Source: Pseudomonas putida (GTDB taxonomy: Bacteria; Pseudomonadota; Gammaproteobacteria; Pseudomonadales; Pseudomonadaceae). Taken from it: a stretch of DNA of 64,000 nt. Positions 8,866 to 18,987 of the stretch are shown in pieces. The stretch's first letter is position 1. The number at the start of each line of letters is the position of its first letter. Under the pieces are notes generated by a model. The model saw only the letters and a program-made list of their open reading frames with translations, was not told where the DNA came from and did not search any database. The position numbers were made by a program, and so were the translations under genes. Where the stretch lies: NCBI RefSeq assembly GCF_028682635.1, contig NZ_JANHLK010000001.1, forward strand, positions 62,001 to 126,000, written 5' to 3'.

Positions 8866-9336
8866 ATGATTACCCTGAAACTCAACGGTCAAGACCATCC
8901 GCTCGACGTCACCGAGGATATGCCCTTGCTCTGGGCGATCCGCGACGTGGCCGGTTACAACGGCACTAAATTCGGCTGTGGCATGGGCCTTTGCGGCGCC
9001 TGCACGATTCATATCGAAGGTGCCCCGGCGCGCAGCTGCATCACGCCGATCGGCTCGGTCGTCGGCCAGAACGTCACCACCATCGACAACCTGCATGCCG
9101 ACCCGGTGGGCAAAGTCGTGCAGCAAGCCTGGCTCGATTCGGCCGTGGCCCAATGCGGTTACTGCCAAGGCGGGCAGATCATGTCCGCCACCGCGCTGCT
9201 CAAGACCAACCCGAACCCGAGCGACGAACAGATCGAAGAGGCAATGGTCGGCAACATCTGCCGCTGCGGCACCTACAACCGCATCAAGACCGCCATCCGC
9301 CAGGCATCCACTCACCTGAAGGAGGCCAAGGCATGA
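8866..9336 (+). CDS. iorA: Isoquinoline 1-oxidoreductase-type alpha subunit, [2Fe-2S] protein
   Basis: This small iron-sulfur subunit (156 residues) belongs to a xanthine-oxidase-family molybdoenzyme. The plant-type cluster motif 'GCGMGLCGAC' lies near residues 38-47 and the second cluster motif is 'CGYCQGGQ' with 'GNICRCGTY' near the C-terminus. The ATG at 8866 (MITLKLNGQ) is preferred to a GTG two codons earlier. It overlaps the catalytic subunit by 4 bp. The IorAB architecture lacks a FAD subunit, so electrons probably pass to a cytochrome. The physiological substrate may be an aldehyde or N-heterocycle; isoquinoline itself is not shown. Confidence 0.9.
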   Translation: MITLKLNGQDHPLDVTEDMPLLWAIRDVAGYNGTKFGCGMGLCGACTIHIEGAPARSCITPIGSVVGQNVTTIDNLHADPVGKVVQQAWLDSAVAQCGYCQGGQIMSATALLKTNPNPSDEQIEEAMVGNICRCGTYNRIKTAIRQASTHLKEAKA

Positions 9337-11654
9337 GCCGGTTACCCGATGATTTCGCCCTGAGCAACCTCAGTCGGCGTGGTTTTCTCAAGGGTGTGGG
9401 CGCCGCCAGTGCACTGGTGGTCGCCGCGAGCTGGGGCTGGCAGGACGCATTTGCCGAAGAAGCGCAGAAAAAGTTCGGTGCCGACGGCATGCCCCACGGC
9501 TGGGTCGACGATCCCAAGGTTTATGTGAGCATCGGCACTGATGGCACGGTGACGGTGGTGTGCAACCGTTCGGAAATGGGCCAGGGCGTACGGACCAGCC
9601 TGACCATGGTGGTGGCCGATGAACTGGAAGCCGATTGGGCACGGGTCAGGGTGCAGCAGGCGCCGGGCGATGAAGTGCGCTTCGGCAACCAGGACACCGA
9701 TGGTTCGCGCAGCATGCGCCACTGGTACGAGCCGATGCGTCGCTGCGGTGCAGCCGCGCGGACCATGCTCGAACAGGCCGCCGCCGACCAGTGGAAAGTG
9801 CCGGTGGGCGAATGCCATGCCCAGCTGCATAAAGTCATCCACAAGCCTTCCGGGCGTGAACTGGAGTATGGCGCCCTGGCCACAGCTGCCAGCGCCCTGG
9901 CCGTGCCGGCACGGGACAGCCTGCGACTCAAGCAGGCGTCGGAGTTTCGCTATATCGGCAAGGAAGGCACCAAGGCCATCGATGGCGACGACATCGTCAA
10001 CGGTCGCGCGGTATACGGCGCCGACGTGCATTTCGATGGCATGCTGTTCGCCACCATTGCCCGGCCGGCGGTGTACGGCGGCAAGGTCAAGAGCTTCGAT
10101 GGCAGTGCGGCGATGAAAGTGCCGGGGGTGGTCAAGGTCATCCAGATCGAGAGCCGTCCCTTGCCCTCGGAGTTTCAACCCCTGGGCGGCATCGCAGTGG
10201 TGGCCAGCAACACTTGGGCAGCGATCAAGGGGCGCGATGCGCTGAAAATCGAATGGGACGATGGCCCTAACGCCAGCTACGACTCGATTGCCTACCGCAA
10301 GGAGCTGGAGGCCGCCTCGCTCAAACCCGGAAAAGTGGTGCGCAACACCGGCAATATCGACGAGGCCATGAGCGGCGCCGACAGCACGCTGGAAGCCTCC
10401 TACTACTTGCCGCACCTGTCACAATCGCCAATGGAACCGATGGTCGCCATCGCTCGCTACAAGGACGGAGTGTGCGAAGCCTGGGGGCCAAGCCAGGCGC
10501 CACAGGTCACCCGCGAGCGGATCGGTGAACGCCTGGGCGTGCCCTTCGATAACGTTACGTTCAACGTGACGCTGCTGGGCGGTGGCTTCGGGCGCAAATC
10601 CAAACCCGACTTCATCATCGAAGCGGCGATCCTGGCCAAGGAATTCCCCGGCAAAGCGGTGCGGGTGCAATGGACCCGCGAAGACGATATCCACAATTCG
10701 TACTTTCACACGGTATCGGCCGAATACCTCAAGGCCAGCCTGAACAAGGATGGGCTGCCTTCCGGCTGGCTGCACCGTACGGTGGCGCCGAGTATCACCG
10801 CGTTGTTCGCCCCGGGCATGAACCACGAGGCGGCCTTCGAATTGGGCATGGGCTTCACCAACATGGCCTACGCGATTCCCAACATTCGCCTGGAAAACCC
10901 CGAGGCCACCGTGCATACGCGGGTGGGCTGGTATCGCTCGGTGTCGAACATCCCCCACGGCTTTGCGATCCAGAGCTTCGTCGATGAACTGGCGCACAAG
11001 GCCGGGGAGGACCCGCTCAAGTACCAGGTCAGGCTGCTCGGCCCGGACCGTCAGATCGATCCGCGTACCTTGAGTGAAGAGTGGAACTACGGTGAATCGC
11101 CCGAGCGTTATCCGATCGACACCGCGCGATTGCGCACGGTGCTGGAAACCGCCGCCAAGGCCGCCGGCTGGGGCCGCGAGTTGCCCAAAGGCCGGGGCCT
11201 GGGCCTGGCGGTGCATTACAGCTTCGTAACCTATGTGGCGGCGGTGATTGAAGTCGAGGTCAAGGACGATGGCACCTTGATCGTGCACAAGGCCGACATC
11301 GCCGTGGATTGCGGTCCGCAGATCAACCCCGAACGGATTCGCGCGCAGTTCGAGGGGGCCTGTGTCATGGGCCTGGGCAACGCGGTGCTGGGCGAAATCA
11401 GCTTCAAGGACGGCAAGGTCCAGCAGGACAACTTCCACATGTACGAAGTGGCGCGCATGTCGTTGGCGCCCAGGGAAGTCGCGGTGCACCTGGTCACGCC
11501 GCCGGGCGAGGTGCCGTTGGGCGGTGTCGGCGAACCGGGTGTACCGCCGATTGCGCCGGCCCTGTGCAACGCGATCTTCGCCGCCACCGGCAAGCGTATC
11601 CGCGACCTGCCGATCCGTTATCAATTGCAGGGCTGGCAGAAGGTCCAGGCGTGA
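9333..11654 (+). CDS. iorB: Isoquinoline 1-oxidoreductase-type beta subunit, molybdopterin-binding
   Basis: This is the catalytic molybdenum subunit, 773 residues. The N-terminus has a twin-arginine signal, 'SRRGFLKG' at about residues 13-20, followed by a hydrophobic stretch, so the enzyme is probably exported folded with its small partner to the periplasm. The rest matches the aldehyde-oxidase/xanthine-dehydrogenase family of the IorB type, including 'GGGFGRK' and 'GGVGEPGVPPIAPAL' near the end. GGAGG stands before the ATG at 9333. The xdhC-like and mocA-like genes follow without gaps and should finish its cofactor. Confidence 0.93.
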   Translation: MSRLPDDFALSNLSRRGFLKGVGAASALVVAASWGWQDAFAEEAQKKFGADGMPHGWVDDPKVYVSIGTDGTVTVVCNRSEMGQGVRTSLTMVVADELEADWARVRVQQAPGDEVRFGNQDTDGSRSMRHWYEPMRRCGAAARTMLEQAAADQWKVPVGECHAQLHKVIHKPSGRELEYGALATAASALAVPARDSLRLKQASEFRYIGKEGTKAIDGDDIVNGRAVYGADVHFDGMLFATIARPAVYGGKVKSFDGSAAMKVPGVVKVIQIESRPLPSEFQPLGGIAVVASNTWAAIKGRDALKIEWDDGPNASYDSIAYRKELEAASLKPGKVVRNTGNIDEAMSGADSTLEASYYLPHLSQSPMEPMVAIARYKDGVCEAWGPSQAPQVTRERIGERLGVPFDNVTFNVTLLGGGFGRKSKPDFIIEAAILAKEFPGKAVRVQWTREDDIHNSYFHTVSAEYLKASLNKDGLPSGWLHRTVAPSITALFAPGMNHEAAFELGMGFTNMAYAIPNIRLENPEATVHTRVGWYRSVSNIPHGFAIQSFVDELAHKAGEDPLKYQVRLLGPDRQIDPRTLSEEWNYGESPERYPIDTARLRTVLETAAKAAGWGRELPKGRGLGLAVHYSFVTYVAAVIEVEVKDDGTLIVHKADIAVDCGPQINPERIRAQFEGACVMGLGNAVLGEISFKDGKVQQDNFHMYEVARMSLAPREVAVHLVTPPGEVPLGGVGEPGVPPIAPALCNAIFAATGKRIRDLPIRYQLQGWQKVQA

Positions 11655-12637
11655 TGGACAGTGCCGATCTGAATGTCCTGCGCAGCGTGCTGGAGTGGCG
11701 CCGCGCCGGCCAGAGGGTGATCCTGTACAGCGTCGTTCAGACCTGGGGCACCGCGCCCCGGGCGCCTGGCGCCATGCTGGCGCTGCGTGAGGACGGCGTG
11801 GTGATCGGCTCGGTGTCCGGTGGTTGTGTCGAGGACGACCTGATCGCACGGTTGCATGACGGTCGCATTACGGCCGACGGGCCGCCGGTACAACTGATCA
11901 CCTACGGGGTGAGCCGTGAGGAGGCGGCTCGGTTCGGTTTACCCTGCGGCGGCACCTTGCGCTTGACCGAGGAGCGCGTCGGCGATCCTGCGTGGGTCGC
12001 CGAGCTGCTGGCGCGCTGCCAAGCCCATGAAATCGTCGCACGTTCGCTGGATATCGCCACCGGAGAGGTGATTTTGCAGCCCGCCAACAAGACCGATGTG
12101 CTGGCTTTCGATGGCCAGACCCTGCGGGCCATCTATGGCCCGCGCTGGCGCTTGCTATTGATCGGCGCCGGGCAGTTGTCCCGCTATGTCGCCGAGATGG
12201 CGCGGCTGCTGGATTTCGACGTATTGATTTGCGACCCGCGCAGCGAGTTCGTCTACGGCTGGGAGGAACAGCACGGTCGATTCGTCTCGGGCATGCCCGA
12301 TGAGGCGGTGGTGAACATCCAGACAGACGAGCGCACGGCCATCGTCGCCCTGACTCACGACCCCCGCCTGGATGACATGGCACTGCTCACGGCCCTGGAC
12401 TCCCGGGCCTTTTATGTCGGCGCGCTGGGCTCGCGCATCAACAGCCAGCGGCGCCGGGACAACCTGGCTCAGCTCGGCTTGTCGCAACAGGCCATCGAGC
12501 GGCTGCATGGTCCGGTCGGCTTGCACATCGGCAGCCACAGCCCGGCGGAAATCGCCTTGTCGCTGATGGCCGAGATTGTCGCAATCAAGAATGGCGTCGA
12601 GCTCAAGCAGAAAAAACCGCTGCGGGAGGGTGTATGA
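11654..12637 (+). CDS. XdhC/CoxI family molybdoenzyme maturation factor
   Basis: The 327-residue protein has an N-terminal XdhC domain with 'GSVSGGCVEDDL' and a C-terminal Rossmann domain starting 'LLLIGAGQLSRYVAEMA', then 'GALGSRINSQRRRDNL' and 'HIGSHSPAEIALSLMAEI'. XdhC proteins bind, sulfurate and insert the molybdenum cofactor. Start at ATG 11654 overlaps the iorB stop (TGATG), and the end overlaps the mocA-like gene by 4 bp, so the protein most likely serves IorAB. Confidence 0.92.
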   Translation: MDSADLNVLRSVLEWRRAGQRVILYSVVQTWGTAPRAPGAMLALREDGVVIGSVSGGCVEDDLIARLHDGRITADGPPVQLITYGVSREEAARFGLPCGGTLRLTEERVGDPAWVAELLARCQAHEIVARSLDIATGEVILQPANKTDVLAFDGQTLRAIYGPRWRLLLIGAGQLSRYVAEMARLLDFDVLICDPRSEFVYGWEEQHGRFVSGMPDEAVVNIQTDERTAIVALTHDPRLDDMALLTALDSRAFYVGALGSRINSQRRRDNLAQLGLSQQAIERLHGPVGLHIGSHSPAEIALSLMAEIVAIKNGVELKQKKPLREGV

Positions 12638-13224
12638 GTGAATCCATCGGGGTGATCGTGTTGGCGGCGGGGCAGGGCAGTCGCTTTCGACAGGTCGCCG
12701 GTGACGAAAAGGACAAGCTGCTGGCTGATTGCACGGGGCGTGATGGCACGGTTCGATCGGTGATCGAACAGGTTCTGGTCAATCTGCCTGCCACCTTGGA
12801 AAAACGCATTCTGGTGACCACGGCGGATCGCCCGCAAGTGAGCCGCATGGCCAAGGCCTATGGCTGTGAGATCGTCCTGATCGAATCGACCGGGATGGGC
12901 GACAGCATTGCGGCCGGGGTGACGGCGTGTGCGCAGCTTGAGGGTTGGCTGATGGTGCTGGGGGATATGCCGTTCATCCTGCCTTCAAGTATCGAACAGG
13001 TGGTGGCGAACATCGCCGATGACTGCATCAGCGTGCCGGTGCAGGAGGGTGAGTACGGGCATCCGGTGGGCTTCGGGCGCAGCTTTGGTCCGGGTTTGAT
13101 GGCATTGGCGGGTGATCGCGGGGCAAAGGCGTTGTTTGCCCAGGGGCGTGTGGTTGAAGTGACGGTGGATGATCCAGGCGTGTTGTGGGATGTGGATGTA
13201 CCGCAGAAGCTGAATTTCAAGTAA
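12634..13224 (+). CDS. MocA-like molybdenum cofactor nucleotidyltransferase
   Basis: This 196-residue NTP-transferase has the signature 'VLAAGQGSRF' near residue 9 and 'LGDMPF' near residue 109, both typical of MobA/MocA/IspD nucleotidyltransferases. In this position it should add CMP to molybdopterin, making the cytosine dinucleotide form used by xanthine-oxidase-family enzymes. It starts in an ATGA overlap with the XdhC-like gene and ends the four-gene unit. CTP rather than GTP use is inferred from context. Confidence 0.88.
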   Translation: MSESIGVIVLAAGQGSRFRQVAGDEKDKLLADCTGRDGTVRSVIEQVLVNLPATLEKRILVTTADRPQVSRMAKAYGCEIVLIESTGMGDSIAAGVTACAQLEGWLMVLGDMPFILPSSIEQVVANIADDCISVPVQEGEYGHPVGFGRSFGPGLMALAGDRGAKALFAQGRVVEVTVDDPGVLWDVDVPQKLNFK

Positions 13225-13236
13225 TCCCAAATCCCC

Positions 13237-13326
13237 TGTGGGAGCGGGCTTGCTCGCGAAAGCGGCGGGTCAGACGACATCACTATCGACTGGTCGACCG
13301 CCTTCGCGAGCAAGCCCGCTCCCACA
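13237..13326. repeat. REP pair (inverted, GTGGGAGCGGGCTTGCTCGCGAA type)
   Basis: The two copies head outward, with TGTGGGAGCGGGC at the left and its reverse complement at the right, separated by about 40 unrelated bases. The pair lies between the convergent ends of the mocA-like gene and rne. Confidence 0.85.
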
Positions 13327-13351
13327 TGTGATCGGTGTGATGTTCGCAAAT

Positions 13352-13388
13352 AAAAAAGCCCCGCCTGGCATCACCAGGCGGGGCTTTT
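13352..13388. terminator. Bidirectional terminator between the mocA-like gene and rne
   Basis: A perfect GC-rich stem (AAAAGCCCCGCCTGG with CCAGGCGGGGCTTTT) has A and T runs on either side, so it can stop transcription from both directions. Confidence 0.88.
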
Positions 13389-13403
13389 CATTAGCCGAGG
13401 AAA

Positions 13404-16400
13404 TCAGACGAGAGGTTTAGGCTCGTGCTCTTTTTCCTGGGCTTGCTCGTGTTGCACAACCGCTTCCTGAACGGAGCGAGGCGCTTCGGCGATTACCGAT
13501 TCAGCCTGCTCGGCAGCGACTTCGGCAGCCGGGGCAGGAGCTGCCTCGACCACTTCGGCAGCAACCGGCGCTGGCTCGTCAGCGACAACCGGAGCAGCAG
13601 CGGCCGCCAATTCGGCTTCGCGCTGCAGACGCTCTTCTTCACGCTTGCGGCGTCGCACTTCACGTGGGTCGTTCGGCGCACGGCCACTTGGCGTCAGGGC
13701 GCTGACAGGGGGCGTTTCGACCACTGGAGCGGCAACTTCGGCAACTTCGGCAACAACCGGCGCTTCAGCCACTGGAGCAGGCTCGGCAGCCGCGACAACC
13801 GGCTCGGAGACTACCGGTTCAGTCACTTCGGCTTCAGCAGCTGGTGCCGGAGCAGGCGTTTCGACTACAGCTGGCTCGGCAACCCAGTTGAAGGCGGTTT
13901 GCTCTTCGCGAACTTCACGAACGGCTTCGGTCACGGTTTCAGTGACGGTCTCGACAACCGGTTCTGCAGCTACGGCTGGCTCAGCGGCAGCTTCAACCTC
14001 TGGCTGTGCTTCTGGCGCTGCTGCCACTTCGATTTCCGGCGAGGCGGTGACTTCGACCGGCGTCGTCGCTTCCACGACTGGTGCTTCGACCGGAGCCGAT
14101 TCCAGGGTGGCGGCAGTGGCGCGTTCGGCTTGCTCGTTGGCCTGTGCTTCGGCCGGAGCGCTGATCACGCTGCTGGCAACGGCGGCGGTAACCGCCAGGC
14201 CGGCGGCCAGGTCAGCAGTGCTTGGCGCTTCATTGCTTTCGCCGGCTTCGGACTCATCCGAACCCTCGATCACGTTGCCGTTGGCATCACGCTGACGCTC
14301 GCGACGGTTGCTGCGACGACGCTGGCCACGGGAGCGGCGGCGTGGACGGTCGCCTTCGGCGCCCTCCTGACCGTCTTCCTGCAGTTGCTCTTCGTTGCCG
14401 GTCAGCTCTTCTTCAACAACGGCTGGCGCTTGTTCGGCACGAGGTTGACGTTCTTCACGCGGTGGGCGTGGAGCGCGTTCTTCCCGTGGCGGGCGGGCCG
14501 GGCGTTCTTCAGTGGCAGCAGCCGGAGTAGCAGCGGCAGCGGCAGCGGCTGGAGCGACGGCGTCCAGAGGCTCACGCAGTTCACGCACACGCTCTTCACG
14601 CTCGCCACGTGGCTTGCGATCTTCGCGTGGGGCGCGGGGAGCACGTTCTTCACGTGGCGCGCGCGGTGCGCGTTCTTCGCGGGCTACGGCCGGGGTTTCT
14701 TCGCGGGTTTCGCGAGGCTCACGGACTTCGCGAGGCTGACGCTCTTCGCGCGGTTCGCGTGGTGCACGCTCTTCACGAGGTGCGCGCTCTTCACGTGGCT
14801 TGCGCTCTTCATCGCGGCGACCGTTACGGTTGCGGCTCTGCTGGCGGCCGTTGCGACGCTCTTCGTTGCTACGGGCCGGACGCTCGGTGGCAGCCGGTTT
14901 CTCGACCACGGCCGGAGCGACAGGCTCTTCCTTGGTGGCGAACAGGCTGACCAGCGACTTCACCAGGCCTTTGAACAGGCTTGGCTCGGGTACGGCGACA
15001 GGTGCGGCAACCGGAGCGGCGACGACTTCGGTCGGAACCGGAGCATTGGCGCGGGCTGGAGCTGTCTTGACCGCGGCTTCCTGGCGAACCAGGGTGCGGG
15101 TCGCGGCAGCGGGTTGCACTTCTTCCACTTCGGCAGCGGCAGCGGCGATTTCGTAGCTGGACTGGTTGATCGCGGCTTCCGGGCTGTCATCGCGCAGGCG
15201 CTGCACTTCGAAGTGCGGCGTTTCGAGGTGATCGTTCGGCAGGATGACGATGCGGGCACGGGTGCGCAGTTCGATCTTGGTGATCGAGTTGCGTTTTTCG
15301 TTGAGCAGGAACGCGGCCACCGGAATCGGCACTTGTGCACGAACTTCGGCGGTACGGTCTTTCAGGGCTTCTTCTTCGATCAGGCGCAGGATCGCCAGGG
15401 ACAGCGATTCAACGTCACGGATGATGCCGGTGCCGTTGCAACGCGGGCAAACGATGCCGCTGCTTTCACCCAGGGATGGACGCAGGCGCTGACGGGACAT
15501 TTCCAGCAGGCCGAAGCGCGAGATGCGACCGACTTGCACGCGAGCGCGGTCGGCTTCCAGGCATTCGCGGACTTTTTCTTCCACGGCGCGCTGGTTCTTG
15601 GCCGGGGTCATGTCGATGAAGTCGATGACGATCAGGCCGCCGATGTCGCGCAGGCGCAACTGACGGGCGATTTCTTCGGCGGCTTCAAGGTTGGTCTGCA
15701 GGGCGGTTTCTTCGATATCGCTGCCTTTGGTGGCGCGGGCCGAGTTGATGTCGATGGACACCAGAGCTTCGGTCGGGTCGATAACGATGGAACCACCGGA
15801 AGGCAGTTCGACCACGCGCTGGAAGGCGGTTTCGATCTGGCTTTCGATCTGGAAGCGGTTGAACAGCGGAACGCTGTCTTCGTACAGCTTGATCTTGCTG
15901 GCGTACTGCGGCATCACCTGGCGGATGAAGGTCAGGGCTTCGTCCTGGGCTTCAACGCTGTCGATCAGCACTTCGCCGATGTCCTGGCGCAGGTAATCGC
16001 GGATCGCGCGGATGATCACGTTGCTTTCCTGGTAGATCAGGAAAGGCGCGGAACGATCCAGCGAAGCTTCTTTGATGGCGGTCCACAGTTGCAGCAGGTA
16101 GTCGAGGTCCCACTGCATTTCTTCGCTGCTGCGGCCCAGGCCGGCAGTGCGCACGATCAGGCCCATGTCGGCCGGTGCAACCAGGCCGTTCAGCGCTTCA
16201 CGCAGTTCGTTGCGCTCTTCACCTTCAATGCGACGGGAGATACCGCCGGCACGCGGGTTGTTCGGCATCAGCACCAGATAACGACCGGCCAGGCTGATGA
16301 AGGTGGTCAGGGCCGCGCCCTTGTTGCCACGTTCTTCTTTTTCGACCTGAACGATGACTTCCTGGCCTTCGCTCAGGACGTCCTTGATGTTGACACGGCC

Positions 16401-16649
16401 TTCAGGGGCTTTCTTGAAGTATTCGCGGGAGATTTCTTTGAGGGGCAGGAAGCCGTGGCGCTCAGAGCCGAAATCGACAAAGGCAGCCTCAAGGCTTGGT
16501 TCGATGCGAGTAATCCGGCCTTTATAGATGTTGGCCTTCTTCTGCTCGCGTGCACCGGATTCGATGTCCAGGTCGTAGAGGCGTTGGCCATCTACCAGTG
16601 CAACACGCAACTCTTCGGGTTGAGTTGCGTTAATCAGCATTCTTTTCAT
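13404..16649 (-). CDS. rne: Ribonuclease E
   Basis: RNase E is the main endonuclease of mRNA decay and rRNA/tRNA processing and the scaffold of the degradosome. The protein is 1081 residues with start [13 protein letters not shown] at 16649; upstream in-frame codons lack family resemblance. The first half holds the S1 domain ('[11 protein letters not shown]') and DNase I-like catalytic region, with the zinc-link 'CPRCNGTG' near residue 404. The second half is low-complexity: an Arg/Glu/Pro-rich RNA-binding stretch ('PREERAPR' repeats), then a long Ala/Val/Glu/Pro tail. This bias leaves the opposite strand open for 3.4 kb. It is preceded by an unusually long leader. Confidence 0.97.
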   Translation of the reverse strand: MKRMLINATQPEELRVALVDGQRLYDLDIESGAREQKKANIYKGRITRIEPSLEAAFVDFGSERHGFLPLKEISREYFKKAPEGRVNIKDVLSEGQEVIVQVEKEERGNKGAALTTFISLAGRYLVLMPNNPRAGGISRRIEGEERNELREALNGLVAPADMGLIVRTAGLGRSSEEMQWDLDYLLQLWTAIKEASLDRSAPFLIYQESNVIIRAIRDYLRQDIGEVLIDSVEAQDEALTFIRQVMPQYASKIKLYEDSVPLFNRFQIESQIETAFQRVVELPSGGSIVIDPTEALVSIDINSARATKGSDIEETALQTNLEAAEEIARQLRLRDIGGLIVIDFIDMTPAKNQRAVEEKVRECLEADRARVQVGRISRFGLLEMSRQRLRPSLGESSGIVCPRCNGTGIIRDVESLSLAILRLIEEEALKDRTAEVRAQVPIPVAAFLLNEKRNSITKIELRTRARIVILPNDHLETPHFEVQRLRDDSPEAAINQSSYEIAAAAAEVEEVQPAAATRTLVRQEAAVKTAPARANAPVPTEVVAAPVAAPVAVPEPSLFKGLVKSLVSLFATKEEPVAPAVVEKPAATERPARSNEERRNGRQQSRNRNGRRDEERKPREERAPREERAPREPREERQPREVREPRETREETPAVAREERAPRAPREERAPRAPREDRKPRGEREERVRELREPLDAVAPAAAAAAATPAAATEERPARPPREERAPRPPREERQPRAEQAPAVVEEELTGNEEQLQEDGQEGAEGDRPRRRSRGQRRRSNRRERQRDANGNVIEGSDESEAGESNEAPSTADLAAGLAVTAAVASSVISAPAEAQANEQAERATAATLESAPVEAPVVEATTPVEVTASPEIEVAAAPEAQPEVEAAAEPAVAAEPVVETVTETVTEAVREVREEQTAFNWVAEPAVVETPAPAPAAEAEVTEPVVSEPVVAAAEPAPVAEAPVVAEVAEVAAPVVETPPVSALTPSGRAPNDPREVRRRKREEERLQREAELAAAAAPVVADEPAPVAAEVVEAAPAPAAEVAAEQAESVIAEAPRSVQEAVVQHEQAQEKEHEPKPLV

Positions 16650-17287
16650 GTAGTACCGTCGGTTTCCGGGCTGCCGGAAACGGCGTTCGGCACACACGAC
16701 TTCTCATGGTCGGTGTCAGGTGCGTCGGGAGTGGTTGGCCATTCCCGTGTCCAGCGAAGTCCGGCCAATGTGGGCCTTCATCGCGACGTACGCGTCCTGC
16801 TTGCTGTGGCTACTTAAGCACTCAGTCAGGAGGAGGAATCAACCGGCGGCTGTGGACGAGATGAAGCGTCTTGATAAAGCCTATTGCTACACAGGCCAGC
16901 GGTTGTGCATCTCCACCCTACACGTATCCCTGATAATTCGGGTGCTGCCGCGCGCAGAATCCGCAGCGGGTTGGCATTTACCGTGAGCTCCGAAAGGGGA
17001 GGGTCACGCATCATGGCTAATTTAGGCGTTGTTTCCGTAGCATTCGCTCGGGGTCATTCGCAGCTGACTGCACTTTGTGAACTGGCCGTGAATATTCACT
17101 CGCAGGACGAGTCAAAACTCTGTTCTGCGGCTTGATTCAGGCCTCATGTCACCTGCGCTTGTTACACCTGCAAACTCCACCGTTACGTAGCGAAAGCCCC
17201 GTAGGACGGCCTCGCGTCCTGGTGAATTGCGTTGGTCAGGGCCGGTTTTTGACCGTTGGTCCGCTGTCCAGGCCGCTTTTGGCGGCG
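16650..17287 (-). other. Long 5' leader of rne
   Basis: About 640 bases separate the predicted start of transcription (near 17287) from the rne ATG. No convincing gene is seen in it on either strand. In enterobacteria the rne leader folds into hairpins bound by RNase E for feedback control. A comparable autoregulatory role here is inferred from leader length only. Confidence 0.55.
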
Positions 17288-17293
17288 TTCGCG

Positions 17294-17322
17294 ACTATAG
17301 CAGCAATGATTAAGTGCTTCAA
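17294..17322 (-). promoter_or_regulatory. Sigma-70 promoter of rne
   Basis: On the minus strand TTGAAG (plus 17317-17322) and TATAGT (plus 17294-17299) are separated by exactly 17 bases. Confidence 0.75.
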
Positions 17323-17351
17323 TTCCATAAAAAATTGTTATCATCCGCGGC

Positions 17352-18314
17352 ATGACGACGACTACCCCCCCGACTCCAGGCGTACAACTGCTTGAGGTCT
17401 CGCCGGAATATGCCGGCCAACGTATTGACAACTTCCTTCTCGCTCGGCTCAAAGGCGTGCCCAAGACCTTGATTTACCGCATTTTGCGCAAAGGCGAAGT
17501 GCGAGTGAACAAGGGCCGGATCAAGCCCGAATACAAGCTGCAGGCGGGCGATATCGTGCGCGTGCCGCCGGTTCGCGTGCCTGAACGCGACGAGCCGGTG
17601 CCGCTGGCACAGGGGCTGCTGCAGCGCCTGGAAGCCTCGATTGTCTTCGAAGACAAGGCCCTGATCGTGATCAACAAGCCCGCCGGCATTGCGGTTCACG
17701 GCGGCAGCGGCCTGACGTTCGGGGTGATCGAAGCCTTTCGTCAGTTGCGCCCCGATTGCAAGGAGCTCGAACTGGTTCACCGTCTCGACCGTGATACCTC
17801 CGGCCTGCTGATGATCGCCAAGAAGCGCAGCATGTTGCGCCACTTGCACACCGCGTTGCGCGGTGATGGCGTCGACAAGCGCTACATGGCGCTGGTGCGC
17901 GGTAACTGGGCGAGCTCGATCAAGCAAATCCGTGCGCCGCTTGGCAAAAGCAACCTGCGCTCTGGCGAGCGCATGGTCGAGGTCGACGAGGAGGAGGGCA
18001 AGGAGTCCGTGACCGTGTTCAAGGTCCTGCGCCGCTTCGGCGACTTCGCCACCCTGATCGAAGCCAAGCCGATTACCGGCCGCACTCACCAGATCCGTGT
18101 CCACACCCTGCACGCCGGGCATTGCATCGCTGGCGACAGCAAATATGGTGAGGAAGGTTTCAGCAAGGAAATCCGCGATCTGGGCGGCAAGCGCCTGTTC
18201 CTGCATGCCTACATGCTGACCGTGCCGTTGCCCGATGGCGGCGAGTTGAAGTTGCAGGCCCCGGTCGACGAGATGTGGGCCAAGACTGTGGAGCGTTTGA
18301 GTGCGCCCATCTGA
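17352..18314 (+). CDS. rluC: 23S rRNA pseudouridine synthase RluC
   Basis: RluC makes pseudouridines at positions 955, 2504 and 2580 (E. coli numbering) of 23S rRNA. The 320-residue protein has an N-terminal S4 RNA-binding domain (about residues 17-75) and the catalytic motif '[11 protein letters not shown]' near residue 140, where the aspartate is the nucleophile. It is divergent from rne, the usual arrangement in gammaproteobacteria, and overlaps the next gene by 14 bp. No clear Shine-Dalgarno sequence precedes its ATG. Confidence 0.95.
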   Translation: MTTTTPPTPGVQLLEVSPEYAGQRIDNFLLARLKGVPKTLIYRILRKGEVRVNKGRIKPEYKLQAGDIVRVPPVRVPERDEPVPLAQGLLQRLEASIVFEDKALIVINKPAGIAVHGGSGLTFGVIEAFRQLRPDCKELELVHRLDRDTSGLLMIAKKRSMLRHLHTALRGDGVDKRYMALVRGNWASSIKQIRAPLGKSNLRSGERMVEVDEEEGKESVTVFKVLRRFGDFATLIEAKPITGRTHQIRVHTLHAGHCIAGDSKYGEEGFSKEIRDLGGKRLFLHAYMLTVPLPDGGELKLQAPVDEMWAKTVERLSAPI

Positions 18315-18963
18315 TTACAAGCTGCTGATTTTCGATTGGGACGGCACCTTGGCCGATTCCATTGGTCGGATTGTCGAGGCAATGCATGTGGCATCGCAGC
18401 GGTCCGGGTTTGCGCAGTGCGATGACTTTGCCGTCAAGGGCATCATCGGCCTGGGGCTGCCGGAGGCTATCCGTACCCTGTATCCCGAGATCGGCGATGC
18501 CGAGTTGATTGCCTTCCGTCAGCACTACGCCGACCACTATATCGCCTCGGAGGCGGAGCCTTCGCCCTTGTTTGACGGCGTGGTCGAGTCGCTCGAGGCG
18601 TTCCGTGCCCAGGGTTATCACCTGGCCGTGGCCACGGGCAAGGCCCGTCGCGGGCTGGATCGGGTGCTGAAGTCCCATGGGTGGGAAGATTACTTCGACA
18701 TCACCCGTGCCGCCGACGAGACGGCCAGCAAGCCCCATCCGTTGATGCTGGAGCAGATACTTGCCCATTGCGAGATGCGTGCGGACCAGGCGCTGATGGT
18801 GGGTGATTCGTCCTTCGACTTGCAGATGGCACGCAATGCCGGCATGGATTCGGTGGCGGTCAGCTACGGCGCGCAATCGATCGAAGCGCTGAAGCTGTTC
18901 GAGCCGCGACTGACCATCGATCGTTTTTCACAATTGCACGACTGGCTGGGCCAGCGGGCTTAA
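18301..18963 (+). CDS. HAD-family hydrolase, phosphoglycolate-phosphatase-like
   Basis: This 220-residue protein has HAD motif I '[10 protein letters not shown]' at about residues 11-20, motif II 'VATGKAR', motif III lysine in 'SKPHP' and motif IV '[12 protein letters not shown]'. All catalytic residues are present, with a helical cap of subclass C1 between motifs I and II. It starts at a GTG inside the end of rluC. Position beside rluC is conserved in Pseudomonas; its phosphate substrate is not known. Confidence 0.88.
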   Translation: MRPSDYKLLIFDWDGTLADSIGRIVEAMHVASQRSGFAQCDDFAVKGIIGLGLPEAIRTLYPEIGDAELIAFRQHYADHYIASEAEPSPLFDGVVESLEAFRAQGYHLAVATGKARRGLDRVLKSHGWEDYFDITRAADETASKPHPLMLEQILAHCEMRADQALMVGDSSFDLQMARNAGMDSVAVSYGAQSIEALKLFEPRLTIDRFSQLHDWLGQRA

Positions 18964-18987
18964 TACGTTATTGCTGGGGTAGATGGC

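Noticed and set aside
8991..9332. Upstream extension of the iorB frame overlapping iorA
   Set aside because: It would add 114 residues without homology. The ATG at 9333 has GGAGG and gives a proper twin-arginine signal.
11309..11653. Upstream extension of the XdhC-like frame into iorB
   Set aside because: It is antisense-free but has no family resemblance; the ATG at 11654 is coupled to the iorB stop.
13425..16817. Open frame of 1130 codons on the plus strand opposite rne
   Set aside because: It mirrors the strong codon bias and repetitive Arg/Glu/Ala/Pro tail of RNase E. It has no recognisable domain, and its Phe/Gly/Trp-rich product looks like an antisense artefact.
17013..17135. Forty-codon frame in the rne-rluC gap with GGGAGG upstream
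   Set aside because: It is antisense to the predicted rne leader, the composition is unremarkable and no family resemblance is seen.
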